Shown piece after piece: positions 42,832-51,879 of a stretch of 64,000 nucleotides of DNA. Both the position numbers and the translations under genes were made by a program. The stretch spans positions 124,001 to 188,000 of the forward strand of contig NZ_CP109479.1 in assembly GCF_036227485.1 (NCBI RefSeq). The letters are read 5' to 3'. Positions within the stretch are counted from its first letter, which is position 1; the number at the start of each line of letters is the position of its first letter. The DNA comes from Streptomyces sp. NBC_01451 (lineage in GTDB: Bacteria > Actinomycetota > Actinomycetes > Streptomycetales > Streptomycetaceae). The notes under the pieces were generated by a model. That model was given only the letters and a program-made list of their open reading frames with translations, did not search any database and was not told where the DNA came from.

Positions 42832-45216
42832 TCAGCGGATCCGGGGCAGGGCCTTGTCCGGGTGTGCGGCGTGGACGTACTTCACGGCGATGCTGGGGTG
42901 GATGCCGAAGAGGCGGACGAGGTGGACCGGATCGGCGGTCTGTCGGGCCTCGTCCAGGATGCGGTCGGCCCACACCTGCCGTGGCAGTAACCCGATCTGG
43001 TCGAACGCGGCCCGCATCGCGCAATAGCTGATCTGCGGAGAGGCCGGGTGCCGGTAGGTCTGGGAGGTGATGAGCAGGTGCGGGTTGGTGGCCTGGGGCC
43101 AGCGGCGGCGGCGCTCGCGCAGCCAGTCGGCCGCCAGGTCGGTGCTCAGGCCGTCGAGGTAGACGAGGTGGATGCCTTCACCCCGGCGCACCGCCAGTGT
43201 CCGGCGGGCGAGGTCGGGGTCGGCCAGGTCGAGCCGGGCGACCTCCACGGCACGCACGGCGTGGATGGCGACCAGACCGACGATGAGGCGCGCGGCGGGA
43301 CCACCCAGCCGGTCCAGGGCCCCGGCCAGCCGATCGCTGGACAAGGGCCGCGGCAGGTGTACTCCAGCGGGCAGCTGCAGCCCGGCCGTGGGGTTGAGGA
43401 AGATCAGCCGCTCCTGCTTCAGGGCTCGGAAAATGCTGCGCAGCACGCTGAGCAGCCCGCGGGCCACGTTGCCCTGATGGCGGGCGAGTTCGCTCGTGAT
43501 GTGATCGGCAGTGACCTGCCGCAGGTCCAGCCCGGCCGCCGTCCACGAAGTCAGGGTCGGCCAGGCGATGCGCAGGTAGCGACGGATGCGCCGGAATCCG
43601 GCGGGGGCGTGCCGGTAGCGGCCTTGACCGCGCAACACCCGCACCCAGGTGCTCAGCTGGTCGGACATCGGAGCGGGAAGCTCAGCAATCCGCGTGTGCA
43701 GGGCCTGCTCGTCGTACCGGTCGCGCCGTTCCTGACCCAAGTCCGCTATGTGCGGGAGTACTTGGTGCTGGACATCGGTGAGCAGCTGCGCGGGTGTCTC
43801 GGAGAGTTCGTCCGCCTCCAGCAGCGCGTGCGCGTGGAGGAAGGAGATCACGCGGCGCGTGGCGGCGGTTCCGGCCGCAACCGTCCCGGCCAGGGAACGT
43901 ACGTCCCGCTCGGGGATCGGCACGTGCGGCCCCAGCCGGGCCAGCAGAGTATGCAAGACCACGGCCGCACCGGCCGGCACGTTGCGTTTGTCGGCGAGCC
44001 AGGACCGCGGGTAGGCGGAGGTGAAGGTATCCAGTAGCTCCTGCGCCGGAGCTGGCAGTGGGGACATCGGGGGCAGCGCGAGGACGCGGGTGCGCTGCTT
44101 GCGCTGCCAGGTCCGCGGCATCGAGAACAGACAAAGCTGCCCCGGTCCTACCGGCATAGCCACCGTCTGTCCCTCTGGGGAGGGCGTCGTGCCGGGCCTG
44201 GCGCGTGAACGGGAGGCTGGGCCGGACCGATTGTGCACGACGAAGCCCAGCTCCCCGGCCCGCCGCTTGAGCTGGTGCGCGAGCGGTCCGGCGAAGGTGA
44301 GTTGTGTGAAGGACACCGCCGCCGACTCGGCGCCGACTTCGCGCACGTAGGTCAGGCAGGCGCGGCACATGCCCTCCTCCGTGTGCAGCGGCAGATCGTC
44401 CCGTCGGCATCTCGGACATCGGTCCACCCGGTAGCGCTCACGGTTGTTCCGCCATTCGCGACAGCCGCGGCACCGGGTTGCCGTAACGCCCCAGCACGCA
44501 CAGTCCGCGCAGGACCGCACCGGCCAGGCCGGCGGGGGCTGGGCCGTGCGCGGTCTCAACATCCCTGCCTGCGCGAGCAGTTCAGCGGCGGCAGCTTTCA
44601 ACGGTAACTGCACCTGATCGAGCATCTCCTGCGCGATCAGTTCCTCCCCCTCGGCATCCCGGATTGCCAGCGCACACCTGATCAGCCGCAGCACCATCTT
44701 TGGCCACGTCCCGGTCAGCCCCGCGTTCGCCGCCCGCTGCCCGGCGAGCGCCTGCAGGAACTCCTCCTCCGGCCACGTGCGGTCGCTGATACGCCGGGCA
44801 TCGCTCCGCTCCAGGCGCCGCCGGGCCGGAAACAACGTCAGTTGCCCGCGCATCACCGCGGGACAGATCCTGGGGTCGTCGACCAGTTGCCGCGCCTCGT
44901 GCGGCCCCAGATATGGAGCGGCCGCACCTCGGGGACGCGGCAGGTTCCGTGCACCCTGTTGCCTCAGACCCAGCACGTAGACGTGCAGTTGGGTCGGCCC
45001 CGGGTAGACGGCCTCGATGCCGGCCCGGATCTCCTCCCGCACCGCGATCACGCACGGACGGCACAGTCCGTCACCGTCCACAGCCCCGACCCGGCAGCAG
45101 CGCGGGCACCGCGCCGTACGCCGGTTCTCCAGCCAGCCACGACAACTCCAGCACAGTCCGTCCCACAGACGCGACACGCCCCAGTCCAGGCAGAGCCCAC
45201 ACTGCCGCACCCTCAC
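42832..45216 (-). CDS. zinc-ribbon protein with C-terminal tyrosine-recombinase-like domain (copy 2)
   Basis: This is a protein of about 794 residues. The N-terminal part carries several CxxC pairs (CGLCLDWG, CPRCCRVG, CADCACWG, CPRCRRDD) in zinc-ribbon spacing. The C-terminal 280 residues look like a tyrosine recombinase: a SAM-like core domain (DHITSELARHQGN), VAIHAVRAVEVARLDLAD with the first catalytic Arg, ARQTADPVHLVRLFGIHPS, and IAVKYVHAAHP, where Tyr occupies the nucleophile position; box II is weak. The start is ambiguous between GTG 45228 and 45216; the frame runs further upstream only as a shadow of the HTH gene. It is paired with 45231-45557. Confidence 0.65.
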   Translation of the reverse strand: MRVRQCGLCLDWGVSRLWDGLCWSCRGWLENRRTARCPRCCRVGAVDGDGLCRPCVIAVREEIRAGIEAVYPGPTQLHVYVLGLRQQGARNLPRPRGAAAPYLGPHEARQLVDDPRICPAVMRGQLTLFPARRRLERSDARRISDRTWPEEEFLQALAGQRAANAGLTGTWPKMVLRLIRCALAIRDAEGEELIAQEMLDQVQLPLKAAAAELLAQAGMLRPRTAQPPPAWPVRSCADCACWGVTATRCRGCREWRNNRERYRVDRCPRCRRDDLPLHTEEGMCRACLTYVREVGAESAAVSFTQLTFAGPLAHQLKRRAGELGFVVHNRSGPASRSRARPGTTPSPEGQTVAMPVGPGQLCLFSMPRTWQRKQRTRVLALPPMSPLPAPAQELLDTFTSAYPRSWLADKRNVPAGAAVVLHTLLARLGPHVPIPERDVRSLAGTVAAGTAATRRVISFLHAHALLEADELSETPAQLLTDVQHQVLPHIADLGQERRDRYDEQALHTRIAELPAPMSDQLSTWVRVLRGQGRYRHAPAGFRRIRRYLRIAWPTLTSWTAAGLDLRQVTADHITSELARHQGNVARGLLSVLRSIFRALKQERLIFLNPTAGLQLPAGVHLPRPLSSDRLAGALDRLGGPAARLIVGLVAIHAVRAVEVARLDLADPDLARRTLAVRRGEGIHLVYLDGLSTDLAADWLRERRRRWPQATNPHLLITSQTYRHPASPQISYCAMRAAFDQIGLLPRQVWADRILDEARQTADPVHLVRLFGIHPSIAVKYVHAAHPDKALPRIR

Positions 45217-45230
45217 TGCGTCCCCCACCG

Positions 45231-45557
45231 TCAGTTCGGCGGCCGCAGCCGACGCGGGCCGTCCCGGCGCGGCACCGGCCGCACCGGCCCCTCCTCGTCG
45301 CCGACCGCGCGCTCCTGCTCCTCCTGGCCCCCGGCGGCAGCCACCGGCTCGGCCTCCATCAGGTCGGCCACTGTGCATCCCAGCGTCGCGCAGATCTTGT
45401 CCAGGTCGTCCAGCCGTACCGTCACCGGAGTGCCGCCCCACAGGGCGGCGACCTTGCTCAGCGACGGCGTGAACCCCACCTTCGCGAACGCCGCCTGCAG
45501 GTCGACCGGCCGCCAGATGTCGCGCTTGGCGGCCGCCCAGCGCAGATTCCACTTCAC
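45231..45557 (-). CDS. small helix-turn-helix protein (copy 2)
   Basis: This 108-residue protein resembles an XRE-type (HTH_26) DNA-binding domain: DLQAAFAKVGFTPSLSKVAALW, VRLDDLDKICATLGCTVADLMEAEP. The tail is Arg/Pro-rich. GTG 45557 has GGGGGAG six bases upstream. It ends within about 15 bases of the recombinase-like gene downstream. The same pair recurs at 48657-49007 plus 46243-48660, so it is probably the accessory/regulatory subunit of a recombination module. Confidence 0.7.
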   Translation of the reverse strand: MKWNLRWAAAKRDIWRPVDLQAAFAKVGFTPSLSKVAALWGGTPVTVRLDDLDKICATLGCTVADLMEAEPVAAAGGQEEQERAVGDEEGPVRPVPRRDGPRRLRPPN

Positions 45558-45703
45558 CTCAGACTCCCCCTATCCGCGACCAGCCGCTGCCCGGCCCGCG
45601 CCGCCGACTGCCGCCAGCGGTCCGCCTGCTCGGGATCGGCCTGGGCCGTTGCTAATGGTGGAGTCGGGTATTGGAACTGCCTGAATGCCTCCCGGTCAAA
45701 CCC

Positions 45704-46210
45704 TCAGGCGGTTGCCCCGTGAGGGGCGAAACGCACCAGGATGAGGGAGGCTTCGTCGGGGATTTCGGCGTAAGCGGCCTCCACCATGTACCGCTCCGGA
45801 GCGAGCGCGATGTGAAGGTGTTCTTCACTCTCGATCTCCGTGTGGTCGTGGACTGAGTCGAAGAGGACCAGCGGCTCCTGGACGGTCCACTCGACGCGAG
45901 AGTCCCAGACCACCTGTGGAAGGAGCTCCGCCACGGCTGGGGAGTAGTCGACGTCGGGGTCGCCTGCGATCTGACGGACAAGGAGACTGTGCTCGGGGAG
46001 GAACGTAGTGGCTGCGGGATCGTCGCCAAGCACGAGTGCCTGTGTGGGGCCTACTTCGATGATGCCGATGAGGTCCTCGACTGAGCAGGCGCGACCGTAG
46101 TCCCCTTCGTCATCAGGGTAGGTGGGCGGGGAGCCGGTCCAGTACTGGCATGCCGATTCCGGGATCATGATCAGGGGCCCGCCCATTGAAGTGACCCAGG
46201 TGTGTGACAT
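45704..46210 (-). CDS. Imm21-family immunity protein
   Basis: This 168-residue protein has the Imm21 pattern: WVTSMGGPLIMIPESACQYW, YGRACSVEDLIGIIEVG, ALVLGDDPAATTFLPE, then EWTVQEPLVLFDSV. Imm21 proteins neutralise polymorphic toxins, often found next to the toxin gene. No toxin gene is seen here, so it is an orphan immunity gene carried by the mobile element. GGAG lies six bases before ATG 46210. It follows the recombinase-like gene by 32 bp in the same direction. Confidence 0.75.
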   Translation of the reverse strand: MSHTWVTSMGGPLIMIPESACQYWTGSPPTYPDDEGDYGRACSVEDLIGIIEVGPTQALVLGDDPAATTFLPEHSLLVRQIAGDPDVDYSPAVAELLPQVVWDSRVEWTVQEPLVLFDSVHDHTEIESEEHLHIALAPERYMVEAAYAEIPDEASLILVRFAPHGATA

Positions 46211-46242
46211 TGCGATCTCCGTTCAGCTGGTAAGGATGAGGG

Positions 46243-48660
46243 TCATGAGTTGTTGCGTCGGCTGATCTCGGCTGCGTAGGCGGCCCAGTCTCCGGCGGCG
46301 GCTCGCTGCCATTTGACGGCGACGGTGATGTCGATGCCGAGGGTGCGGGCGAGGACTGCGGCGGGCAGTTCGGTGGCGAGCTGGAACAGTGCGGTCGAGC
46401 GGGCTTCCGCGAGCCGGATGCCGAATTTGCGGAGCCTCTCGCCCATGGCCCAGGCGCTGATTGGTCGGCCGGGCTGGCCGCCGGGGAAAAGCCAGGGTGA
46501 CTCTGTCCGGCCGAGGACGGCATGGCTGCAGCGGGCCGCGACCTGTAGTCGGGCCAGGTCAGCGACGGGTGCGGGAAGCTCGACCGGAACGGCGCCGAGG
46601 TGGATGTGAACGGCTCCGTCCTTCTCCTCGATGTGGCCGACGGTGAGGCGAGAGATCGCCGCGGGCCACTGGGCATAGAGGAGCAACAGGAGTCCTGCCA
46701 GGCGGTCTTCGGGCTTGAGAGTGTCGTCGTGCAGCAGGCGACGGGCGGTTTCCCAGCGAGCCTCGTCGTCCATTGCCTGGGAGGGGCCGTTCCATCGCTC
46801 GGCAGGGAAGCTGAGATTGCGGGTGATCTTCTGGGAAAGGGCCCATCGCACGAAGTGTCCTGCCTCCCGGCGATGGCGGGCATCGTCGCTGGTCATCCAG
46901 CGTTCAAGGTCGGTCTGACGACAGGTAGAAAGGGTCAGATTCTGCTCCTCGAGCCAGTCCAGGAGATGAACGGCCGCTCGGAGATGTTGCCGTGCGCCCG
47001 AGAGCTGGTAGTGCGTGATCTCCTTGCCGCGGCTGCGTCGGCGAAGCCGGCGCAGGAGGTGCCATGTTGCGTATCGGTGCAGGATTTTCCGTCCCTCGGT
47101 CGTCGCGTGGGAGGTGACGAGGTCCTTCACGTGCCGTTCGAGACGGACCATCTGCTCGTCCCGCCGGGGCAGGACTCCGGTGGCGACGAGGACGCTGCGG
47201 ATGTGCTCGACGACCTTGCCTTCAGGGAGCTCGTCGAGGGCCGCATGGGTGAGAGACCGGCGGCCGGAGCCAAGATCGGACAGGACGGTGGAGACGATGC
47301 CCTTGGAGAGCCAGCGCATCGCGGTGCCGGCCCGCTCGGTGTCGGCCAGGGCGTCGTGAAGGGACTGGAGCTTCGGGTTGATGGAACCTGTGTCATCGGC
47401 GAGGAGTTCGTGGAGCCGCTGCTTGAGGGTGCAGCGCGGGCACGGTCCCGGCGCGTGCAGCCGTTCGGCTTGTCCGCAGGTGGGACAGGGGCGCCAGAGC
47501 TCGGCGTCCGGCGTGGTGCAGGGGCCGCAGACGGGGGCGTCGGCGGTGCCGGAGTGAATGCCGCGCATTCGTCCGCAGACGGTGCAGTGGCCTTGGCGCC
47601 TGTCACAGCCGCCGCAGCGGGGCAGGCCGGTGAGCTTCGAGAGCATGCAGGGTGCGGTGCGGCCGCAGACCGAGCAAAGCAGGATGGGCAGGGGACGGCA
47701 GTTCGGGCAGATCGGCCCGTCCGCGGTGCGGGTGCTGACCATGCGTGACTCACCGCAGACGATGCAGGTCTCCAGGTTCGCAGGGTCCTTGACCAGGCAG
47801 CTCGGACACAGCGGTCGCCCCTCGGCGTCGCGGGTGGCCGGCTCACGCCGGGCACCACAGCGTACGCATTCTTCGAAACGGGACTTGGCGATGCAGTTGC
47901 GGCAGACCCGCTGCCCGTCGAGCGGCTTGTCGATGCGGACCACCCGGTGGCAGCGAGGGCAGGCGGGCCGGACGATCCCGGCGACACCGGCCTCGTGCAG
48001 CAGGTCGATGAACCGCAGGATGGCACGATGCGGCGCCAGATAGCCCTCCCCGGTCAGCAGACGAGGGTTCTCCTCCAAGGCCCAGACCACTCTCTGGCGA
48101 TAGTGAGGACGGCCGGGTGCCGATCGGCGGAGGGCGTCGGCGACCGCACCACGGTCGGCGCCCGGGGCGATCGCGGTGATCAGTTCGTGGACGACCGCGG
48201 CTGGATCACGGTCGTCGTTGTCGGGACACATCGAACAGCGCGGCAGGCCCTTGCGGTCCCGGAAGCTGACGCGTCGGACGTTTCCGCAGACGGTGTACTC
48301 GGCTCTCTCCTGTCCGCAGACCGAGCAGTACCAGTCCTGGCCTCTGCGCTGGAGGGTTCGCAACTGCTTGCCGCACTCCACGCAGACCGGCGCCGCGATC
48401 GCCGAGGCGCCGACCTTGCGGAGCTCGATGAGCAGATCACCGATCGCCCGGGGTGCCGGGGACCGGCCGTCGGTCAGGACGGCGGACCGCATCGCCAGGG
48501 CCCTGGCCACCTGGCGCGACTTCGCTCGGCCGCCCGCGACTGCGGTGACCACGGCCCGGATCCTCTCGGCGCCGAGGTCCTTCTCGACATCGGTGACGAG
48601 GTCTGTGATCAGGCCGATCGGGTCCGTGACGGCGCGATCAAGCAGGTCACCCGTGCTCAA
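46243..48660 (-). CDS. multi-zinc-ribbon protein with degenerate tyrosine-recombinase domain (copy 1)
   Basis: This 805-residue protein has about eight CxxC...CxxC ribbons between residues about 100 and 410 (CVECGKQL, CSVCGQE, CPRCHRVV, CVRCGARR, CIVCGESR, CTVCGRMR, CPTCGQAE and others). A helical core-binding domain and a C-terminal recombinase-like domain follow. The end aligns with the copy-2 protein but reads VAVKWQRAAAG where copy 2 has IAVKYVHAAHP, so the nucleophilic Tyr is replaced by Trp. It is probably a DNA-binding accessory protein, not a strand-cutting enzyme. TTG 48660 overlaps the stop of the HTH gene (TTGA). Confidence 0.7.
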   Translation of the reverse strand: MSTGDLLDRAVTDPIGLITDLVTDVEKDLGAERIRAVVTAVAGGRAKSRQVARALAMRSAVLTDGRSPAPRAIGDLLIELRKVGASAIAAPVCVECGKQLRTLQRRGQDWYCSVCGQERAEYTVCGNVRRVSFRDRKGLPRCSMCPDNDDRDPAAVVHELITAIAPGADRGAVADALRRSAPGRPHYRQRVVWALEENPRLLTGEGYLAPHRAILRFIDLLHEAGVAGIVRPACPRCHRVVRIDKPLDGQRVCRNCIAKSRFEECVRCGARREPATRDAEGRPLCPSCLVKDPANLETCIVCGESRMVSTRTADGPICPNCRPLPILLCSVCGRTAPCMLSKLTGLPRCGGCDRRQGHCTVCGRMRGIHSGTADAPVCGPCTTPDAELWRPCPTCGQAERLHAPGPCPRCTLKQRLHELLADDTGSINPKLQSLHDALADTERAGTAMRWLSKGIVSTVLSDLGSGRRSLTHAALDELPEGKVVEHIRSVLVATGVLPRRDEQMVRLERHVKDLVTSHATTEGRKILHRYATWHLLRRLRRRSRGKEITHYQLSGARQHLRAAVHLLDWLEEQNLTLSTCRQTDLERWMTSDDARHRREAGHFVRWALSQKITRNLSFPAERWNGPSQAMDDEARWETARRLLHDDTLKPEDRLAGLLLLLYAQWPAAISRLTVGHIEEKDGAVHIHLGAVPVELPAPVADLARLQVAARCSHAVLGRTESPWLFPGGQPGRPISAWAMGERLRKFGIRLAEARSTALFQLATELPAAVLARTLGIDITVAVKWQRAAAGDWAAYAAEISRRNNS

Positions 48661-49007
48661 GGCCGGTCAACTCCTCTGATCCGAGCTCGCTTGGGACGCA
48701 GTCCGCCGAGCCCCTCCGCGTCGGGTGCCGAGCCGCTGGCGGCTGCCTTCTTCGGCTTCTTCACGGCCCCGGCCGCCGCGATCGGCTCGATGAGGTCGTC
48801 CATGGTGCAGTCGAGGATGTCGAGCAGGGCCATGAGGATCTTCAGGCTCAGCCGCTCCGGTCGCTCGACGACGAGCCGGTAGACCTGGCTCGTGGACAGC
48901 GTGATGCTTCGCTCCTTCAGTGGCGGGAGGAGGTCGGTGGTGGAGAACATCCCGCGGTCGGCCATGACTTTGCGCAGGTGCCAGTGGTAGTCGAGCTTGG
49001 CGGCCAT
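48657..49007 (-). CDS. small helix-turn-helix protein (copy 1)
   Basis: This 116-residue protein has an XRE/HTH_26-like domain: LRKVMADRGMFSTTDLLPPLKER, LSTSQVYRLVVERPERLSLK, ILMALLDILDCTMDDLIEP. The tail is Lys/Ala-rich. It starts 16 bp after the recombinase gene upstream and overlaps the next by 4 bp. It probably regulates or assists recombination. Confidence 0.75.
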   Translation of the reverse strand: MAAKLDYHWHLRKVMADRGMFSTTDLLPPLKERSITLSTSQVYRLVVERPERLSLKILMALLDILDCTMDDLIEPIAAAGAVKKPKKAAASGSAPDAEGLGGLRPKRARIRGVDRP

Positions 49008-49023
49008 CGCCGGATCCCTCCTG

Positions 49024-50127
49024 TCAGGCCCCGGCGAACGCCGGGGCCAGTGCCTTGTGCAGGGAAGTGTTCATGAAGTCGTCGCTGACGTGCGTGTAGA
49101 TGGCCAGGGAGCTGTCGCACTCGTGGCCGACCTGCTGCTGGATGAAGCGCCGGTCCACCCCGTCCTCGGTCAGGTGTGTGACGTACGAATGCCGCAGACT
49201 GTGCGGGGTCAGCTCTTTCGTCAGCCCGAGAGCGTCGCGGTATGCCTCGAACCGGTCGTTGATCGAGCCGGGCTGCAGGCGGCCACCGCGCTCGGTGATC
49301 CACAGAGCCGGATGATCGGGGAACCCGAAGCGCGGCCGGACGTTCTCGACGTAGTCGGCGACCGCCTCGACAGCCCAGTCCATCACCGACAGCACATTCC
49401 GCCGACGCGGCGGCTGGCCCTTCTTCGCCTTGCCGTAGCGGACGTTGAGCGTGCCGTACCGGCCGAACTGGCGGGCCTGCGGGTTGCGTCCGAAGTCGAC
49501 CACATCGAGCTTGGACGTCTCAGTCCGCCGAAGTCCCCACCCGTAGATCACCTTGAAGAGGGTGGCGTCGCGGTAGGCCGCGAGGACTCCCTTGCGTTTC
49601 GCCCGTACGGCTCGTTCGACTTGGTCGTCGGCGTAGTCGAGGAAGAGCTGCAGCTCTTCCCGCGTGAAGGGCCTCGCCTCCGGGTCGCCCTCGTAATCCT
49701 GCAGGTGAGGGAGGGTATTCCACTCATGGCAGATCGCCACCGGGAAGGTGCCGAAGGCTTCCTCGCAGACCGGGACCCAGCCGTAGCGGGCGTCAATGAG
49801 GAGCTCGGTGAACAGCCGGACGATACCCTGGTAGCTGCGGACCGTGGACGGCGCCAAGTGCTTCTCGCTCGTCAACGAGGCGGACCACTCGTCCAGGTGG
49901 GCGGGTGTCCATCGCCACGGGTACTCGTTCGTGAAGTCCAGAAACCGGCGGATCAGCCGTTCCCTCGGGTCGATCGTGTCGTACTTCAGCCCTCGCGACT
50001 TCTGCTGAGCCCGCCAACCCCGCAGCATCGCGTCGAACATCGCGTCCTCGGGGCGAAGCTGGACCACCCCGGAGACGAGCTCCAGTTGAGCCGCCCCGGC
50101 CAGGGCCACCTTGCGTTGATGCACCAC
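49024..50127 (-). CDS. tyrosine recombinase 2
   Basis: This 367-residue integrase has an N-terminal SAM-like domain (STVRSYQGIVRLFTELL) and a catalytic domain with all key residues: Arg in YGWGLRRTETSKL, HSLRHSYVTH (H-x-x-R-H), GHECDSSLAIYTHV with the nucleophilic Tyr. It should catalyse site-specific recombination. The start is GTG 50127 behind GGAGGG-like sequence. It is 66 bp downstream of recombinase 1 in the same operon; the two probably act together, as in Tn554 or RIT elements. Confidence 0.85.
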   Translation of the reverse strand: MVHQRKVALAGAAQLELVSGVVQLRPEDAMFDAMLRGWRAQQKSRGLKYDTIDPRERLIRRFLDFTNEYPWRWTPAHLDEWSASLTSEKHLAPSTVRSYQGIVRLFTELLIDARYGWVPVCEEAFGTFPVAICHEWNTLPHLQDYEGDPEARPFTREELQLFLDYADDQVERAVRAKRKGVLAAYRDATLFKVIYGWGLRRTETSKLDVVDFGRNPQARQFGRYGTLNVRYGKAKKGQPPRRRNVLSVMDWAVEAVADYVENVRPRFGFPDHPALWITERGGRLQPGSINDRFEAYRDALGLTKELTPHSLRHSYVTHLTEDGVDRRFIQQQVGHECDSSLAIYTHVSDDFMNTSLHKALAPAFAGA

Positions 50128-50192
50128 TCCAGACCCTCCCTTCTGGAGGGCAGATCATGCATCAGAAGGGATCAGCTCGGCAACATGCCTGC

Positions 50193-51341
50193 TCAGGAAG
50201 CCAGTCCATAGACCCTACGAACTCGTTCCACTTCCCGCATCGACCAGGCCACCTGCAGCTTCTCACCCGCCTGATGCAATTCCCGAGGGTTCAGGTAATT
50301 GACCGTCGTAGTCGTCCAGATATGTCCGAGCATCCGCTGCACCTCCCACAACGTCATGCCGCGCTCGTAGTTGTGGGTGGCGCACGCATGCCGCAGCAGA
50401 TGCGGGAACAACTCCGGCACGGGCCCCGGCAGATACAGCCGCGACGCCGACTTCAGCGACCGCCGGAACGTCGCCGGGACGATGGCCGGCGCGATCGGAA
50501 GGTTCAGCGCTGCCACCGGCTTCGGCAGCCGCTCGGAGGGAAACAGTGGCGCCGCCGGATGCTCCGGGTCGTCCTGGAACAGGCCGCGGACCTCCTCCAC
50601 GTACCACCACAGCAGCTCGCGGCCCTCCTCGAACAGGAATGCCTCCCGCGGCCTCGGACCGGACCCGCGGGCTCCCTTGCCCTGGACCACATATCGGCCC
50701 CAGCGGCCCGACTCCCAGTGCACGTCCCCGAGCGTTACGCCACACAGCTCCGCAGCCCGCACCCGGGACACGTAGGCGATCTTCGCCATCACATAGTCCC
50801 GGCATGCCACCGCCTCCTTACGGGCCTGCGGCAAAGCATTCCGCCACGCGGTGAAGAACTCCCGCATCGCCCGCTGCGAAGGAGGCACCCGCAACCCGAA
50901 GTCGCCGCGGTGACGGGGCCGGTTGAACGGGTCGACCGGAGACTCGACGACCGCCCCGAACAGACGATGGACCTCCCCGGCGTACCGCTGCTCCAGGAAC
51001 GCGAAGTACGCGTCGATCTTGCTGATCTTCGCAAGGACCGTCGACCGGGCACGCTTGCCCGGACCAGCGAAGTAGCGGTCCAACGCGGCCGGCGTGAGCT
51101 GCCACGGCACGACGTCGTAGTGCTCGCATAGCTCGATCACCGGCTTGACCAGCTGGTCAATCGACGACGGCATCAACCCTGCCGCATCCCGCGCCCACTG
51201 GTACTCCGCGAGCGTGTCGAAGAAGTACGACCGCTCGTCCCGCTGCCCCGAACGGTTCCGGTAGGTATGGAGAGAGAAGACCTCCGCCAGGCCGACCGCA
51301 TCGCGTCCAGGGGTCAGGGAACGGGTTTCGGATTCCCCCAT
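50193..51341 (-). CDS. tyrosine recombinase 1
   Basis: This 382-residue integrase has catalytic Arg in YVSRVRAAELCGV, HLLRHACATHNYERGM (H-x-x-R-H), GHIWTTTTVNYLNP with the Tyr. The order of domains is usual for phage/transposon integrases. ATG 51341 is preferred; a GTG eight codons upstream lies within the palindromic end repeat. It is first in the recombinase operon, adjacent to the right end of the element, which is the normal place for an integrase gene. Confidence 0.85.
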   Translation of the reverse strand: MGESETRSLTPGRDAVGLAEVFSLHTYRNRSGQRDERSYFFDTLAEYQWARDAAGLMPSSIDQLVKPVIELCEHYDVVPWQLTPAALDRYFAGPGKRARSTVLAKISKIDAYFAFLEQRYAGEVHRLFGAVVESPVDPFNRPRHRGDFGLRVPPSQRAMREFFTAWRNALPQARKEAVACRDYVMAKIAYVSRVRAAELCGVTLGDVHWESGRWGRYVVQGKGARGSGPRPREAFLFEEGRELLWWYVEEVRGLFQDDPEHPAAPLFPSERLPKPVAALNLPIAPAIVPATFRRSLKSASRLYLPGPVPELFPHLLRHACATHNYERGMTLWEVQRMLGHIWTTTTVNYLNPRELHQAGEKLQVAWSMREVERVRRVYGLAS

Positions 51342-51363
51342 GAACCCGCAGATTACGAGTGCC

Positions 51364-51382
51364 ACTCGCAGAATCTGCGAGT
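51364..51382. repeat. 19-bp palindrome at the right end of the element
   Basis: ACTCGCAGA and TCTGCGAGT arms (9 bp) flank one A. The complement contains TCGCAGATTCTG found at the left end. It sits 23 bp upstream of the integrase start, so it may be a recombinase-binding site and also overlap the operon promoter. Confidence 0.5.
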
Positions 51383-51470
51383 GATTGCGGGAATCTCACA
51401 CCCTTGAGGGACGACTCGAACACGGGTCTCCTACCTGCTGACTTCGCCCGATCGTGCCCCTGGTCCCCAC

Positions 51471-51833
51471 TCAGGAACCCGTGCGTACTCCAGTTGCGAA
51501 ATGGGCGGGGAGATCCTCGGCGAGGCGGCGGGCGCGGGTGGGTGTGGAGGCGGCTCTCGACTGCGCGGCCGCGAAATCGATCTTCCCGCCCGTATAGATC
51601 ACGGCTTCGCCGTCCAGGACGGTGTTCGGCGGGAGCATGTCGAGTCCCGCGAGCGCGAGATCCATCCACACGGGCGTGACGTCCCTGCCTGACCGAGCCT
51701 GTAGACGGACCGTGGTCTCCTCTCTCCACATCACCGTCCGGTGACCGTCCAGTTTGGGCTCGTAGCGCCAGTTCGTCCCGACCGGGAGGGTCGGGACGAA
51801 CTCGGCGAGTGCAACGGCGACGGGGAAGTCCAC
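51471..51833 (-). pseudogene. N-terminal part of a split ATP-dependent DNA ligase
   Basis: The 120-residue ORF contains the nucleotidyltransferase active site YEPKLDGHRTV (motif I, KxDG with the adenylated Lys) and the motif III-like LDGEAVIYTGGKIDFAAAQ. Ligase sequence runs to EDLPAHFA; the last eight or so codons (TGVRTGS) belong to the inserted element. The missing C-terminal part lies at 39805-40407. GTG 51833 has GGAG nine bases upstream, so the truncated N-terminal piece may still be made. Without motifs IV and V it should not join DNA. Confidence 0.75.
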
Positions 51834-51879
51834 ACGATCAGACTCCGGCCCCCGCGGCCGTCGCGCATGCGGACGAGCA

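Larger units (their letters stand above)
40347..51494. mobile_element. about 11-kb integrated element within a DNA ligase gene
   Basis: Limits are inferred from where ligase homology stops on each side (near 40345 and 51496). The right part encodes two tyrosine recombinases, a small helix-turn-helix protein and a zinc-ribbon/recombinase protein in one overlapping operon. The middle holds an Imm21 protein and a second helix-turn-helix plus zinc-ribbon/recombinase pair. The left part carries a RiPP-like cassette of lower GC. A 12-bp sequence, TCGCAGATTCTG, occurs near each end in inverted orientation (40356-40367 and complement of 51369-51380). The exact crossover site was not resolved. The layout recalls Tn554/RIT-type elements with several recombinases. 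Confidence 0.7.

Noticed and set aside
51380..51440. tRNA-like T-arm sequence near the right end of the element
   Set aside because: A TTCGAGTC-like stretch is present on the minus strand, but no acceptor, D or anticodon stems can be formed; integration is in the ligase gene, not a tRNA.
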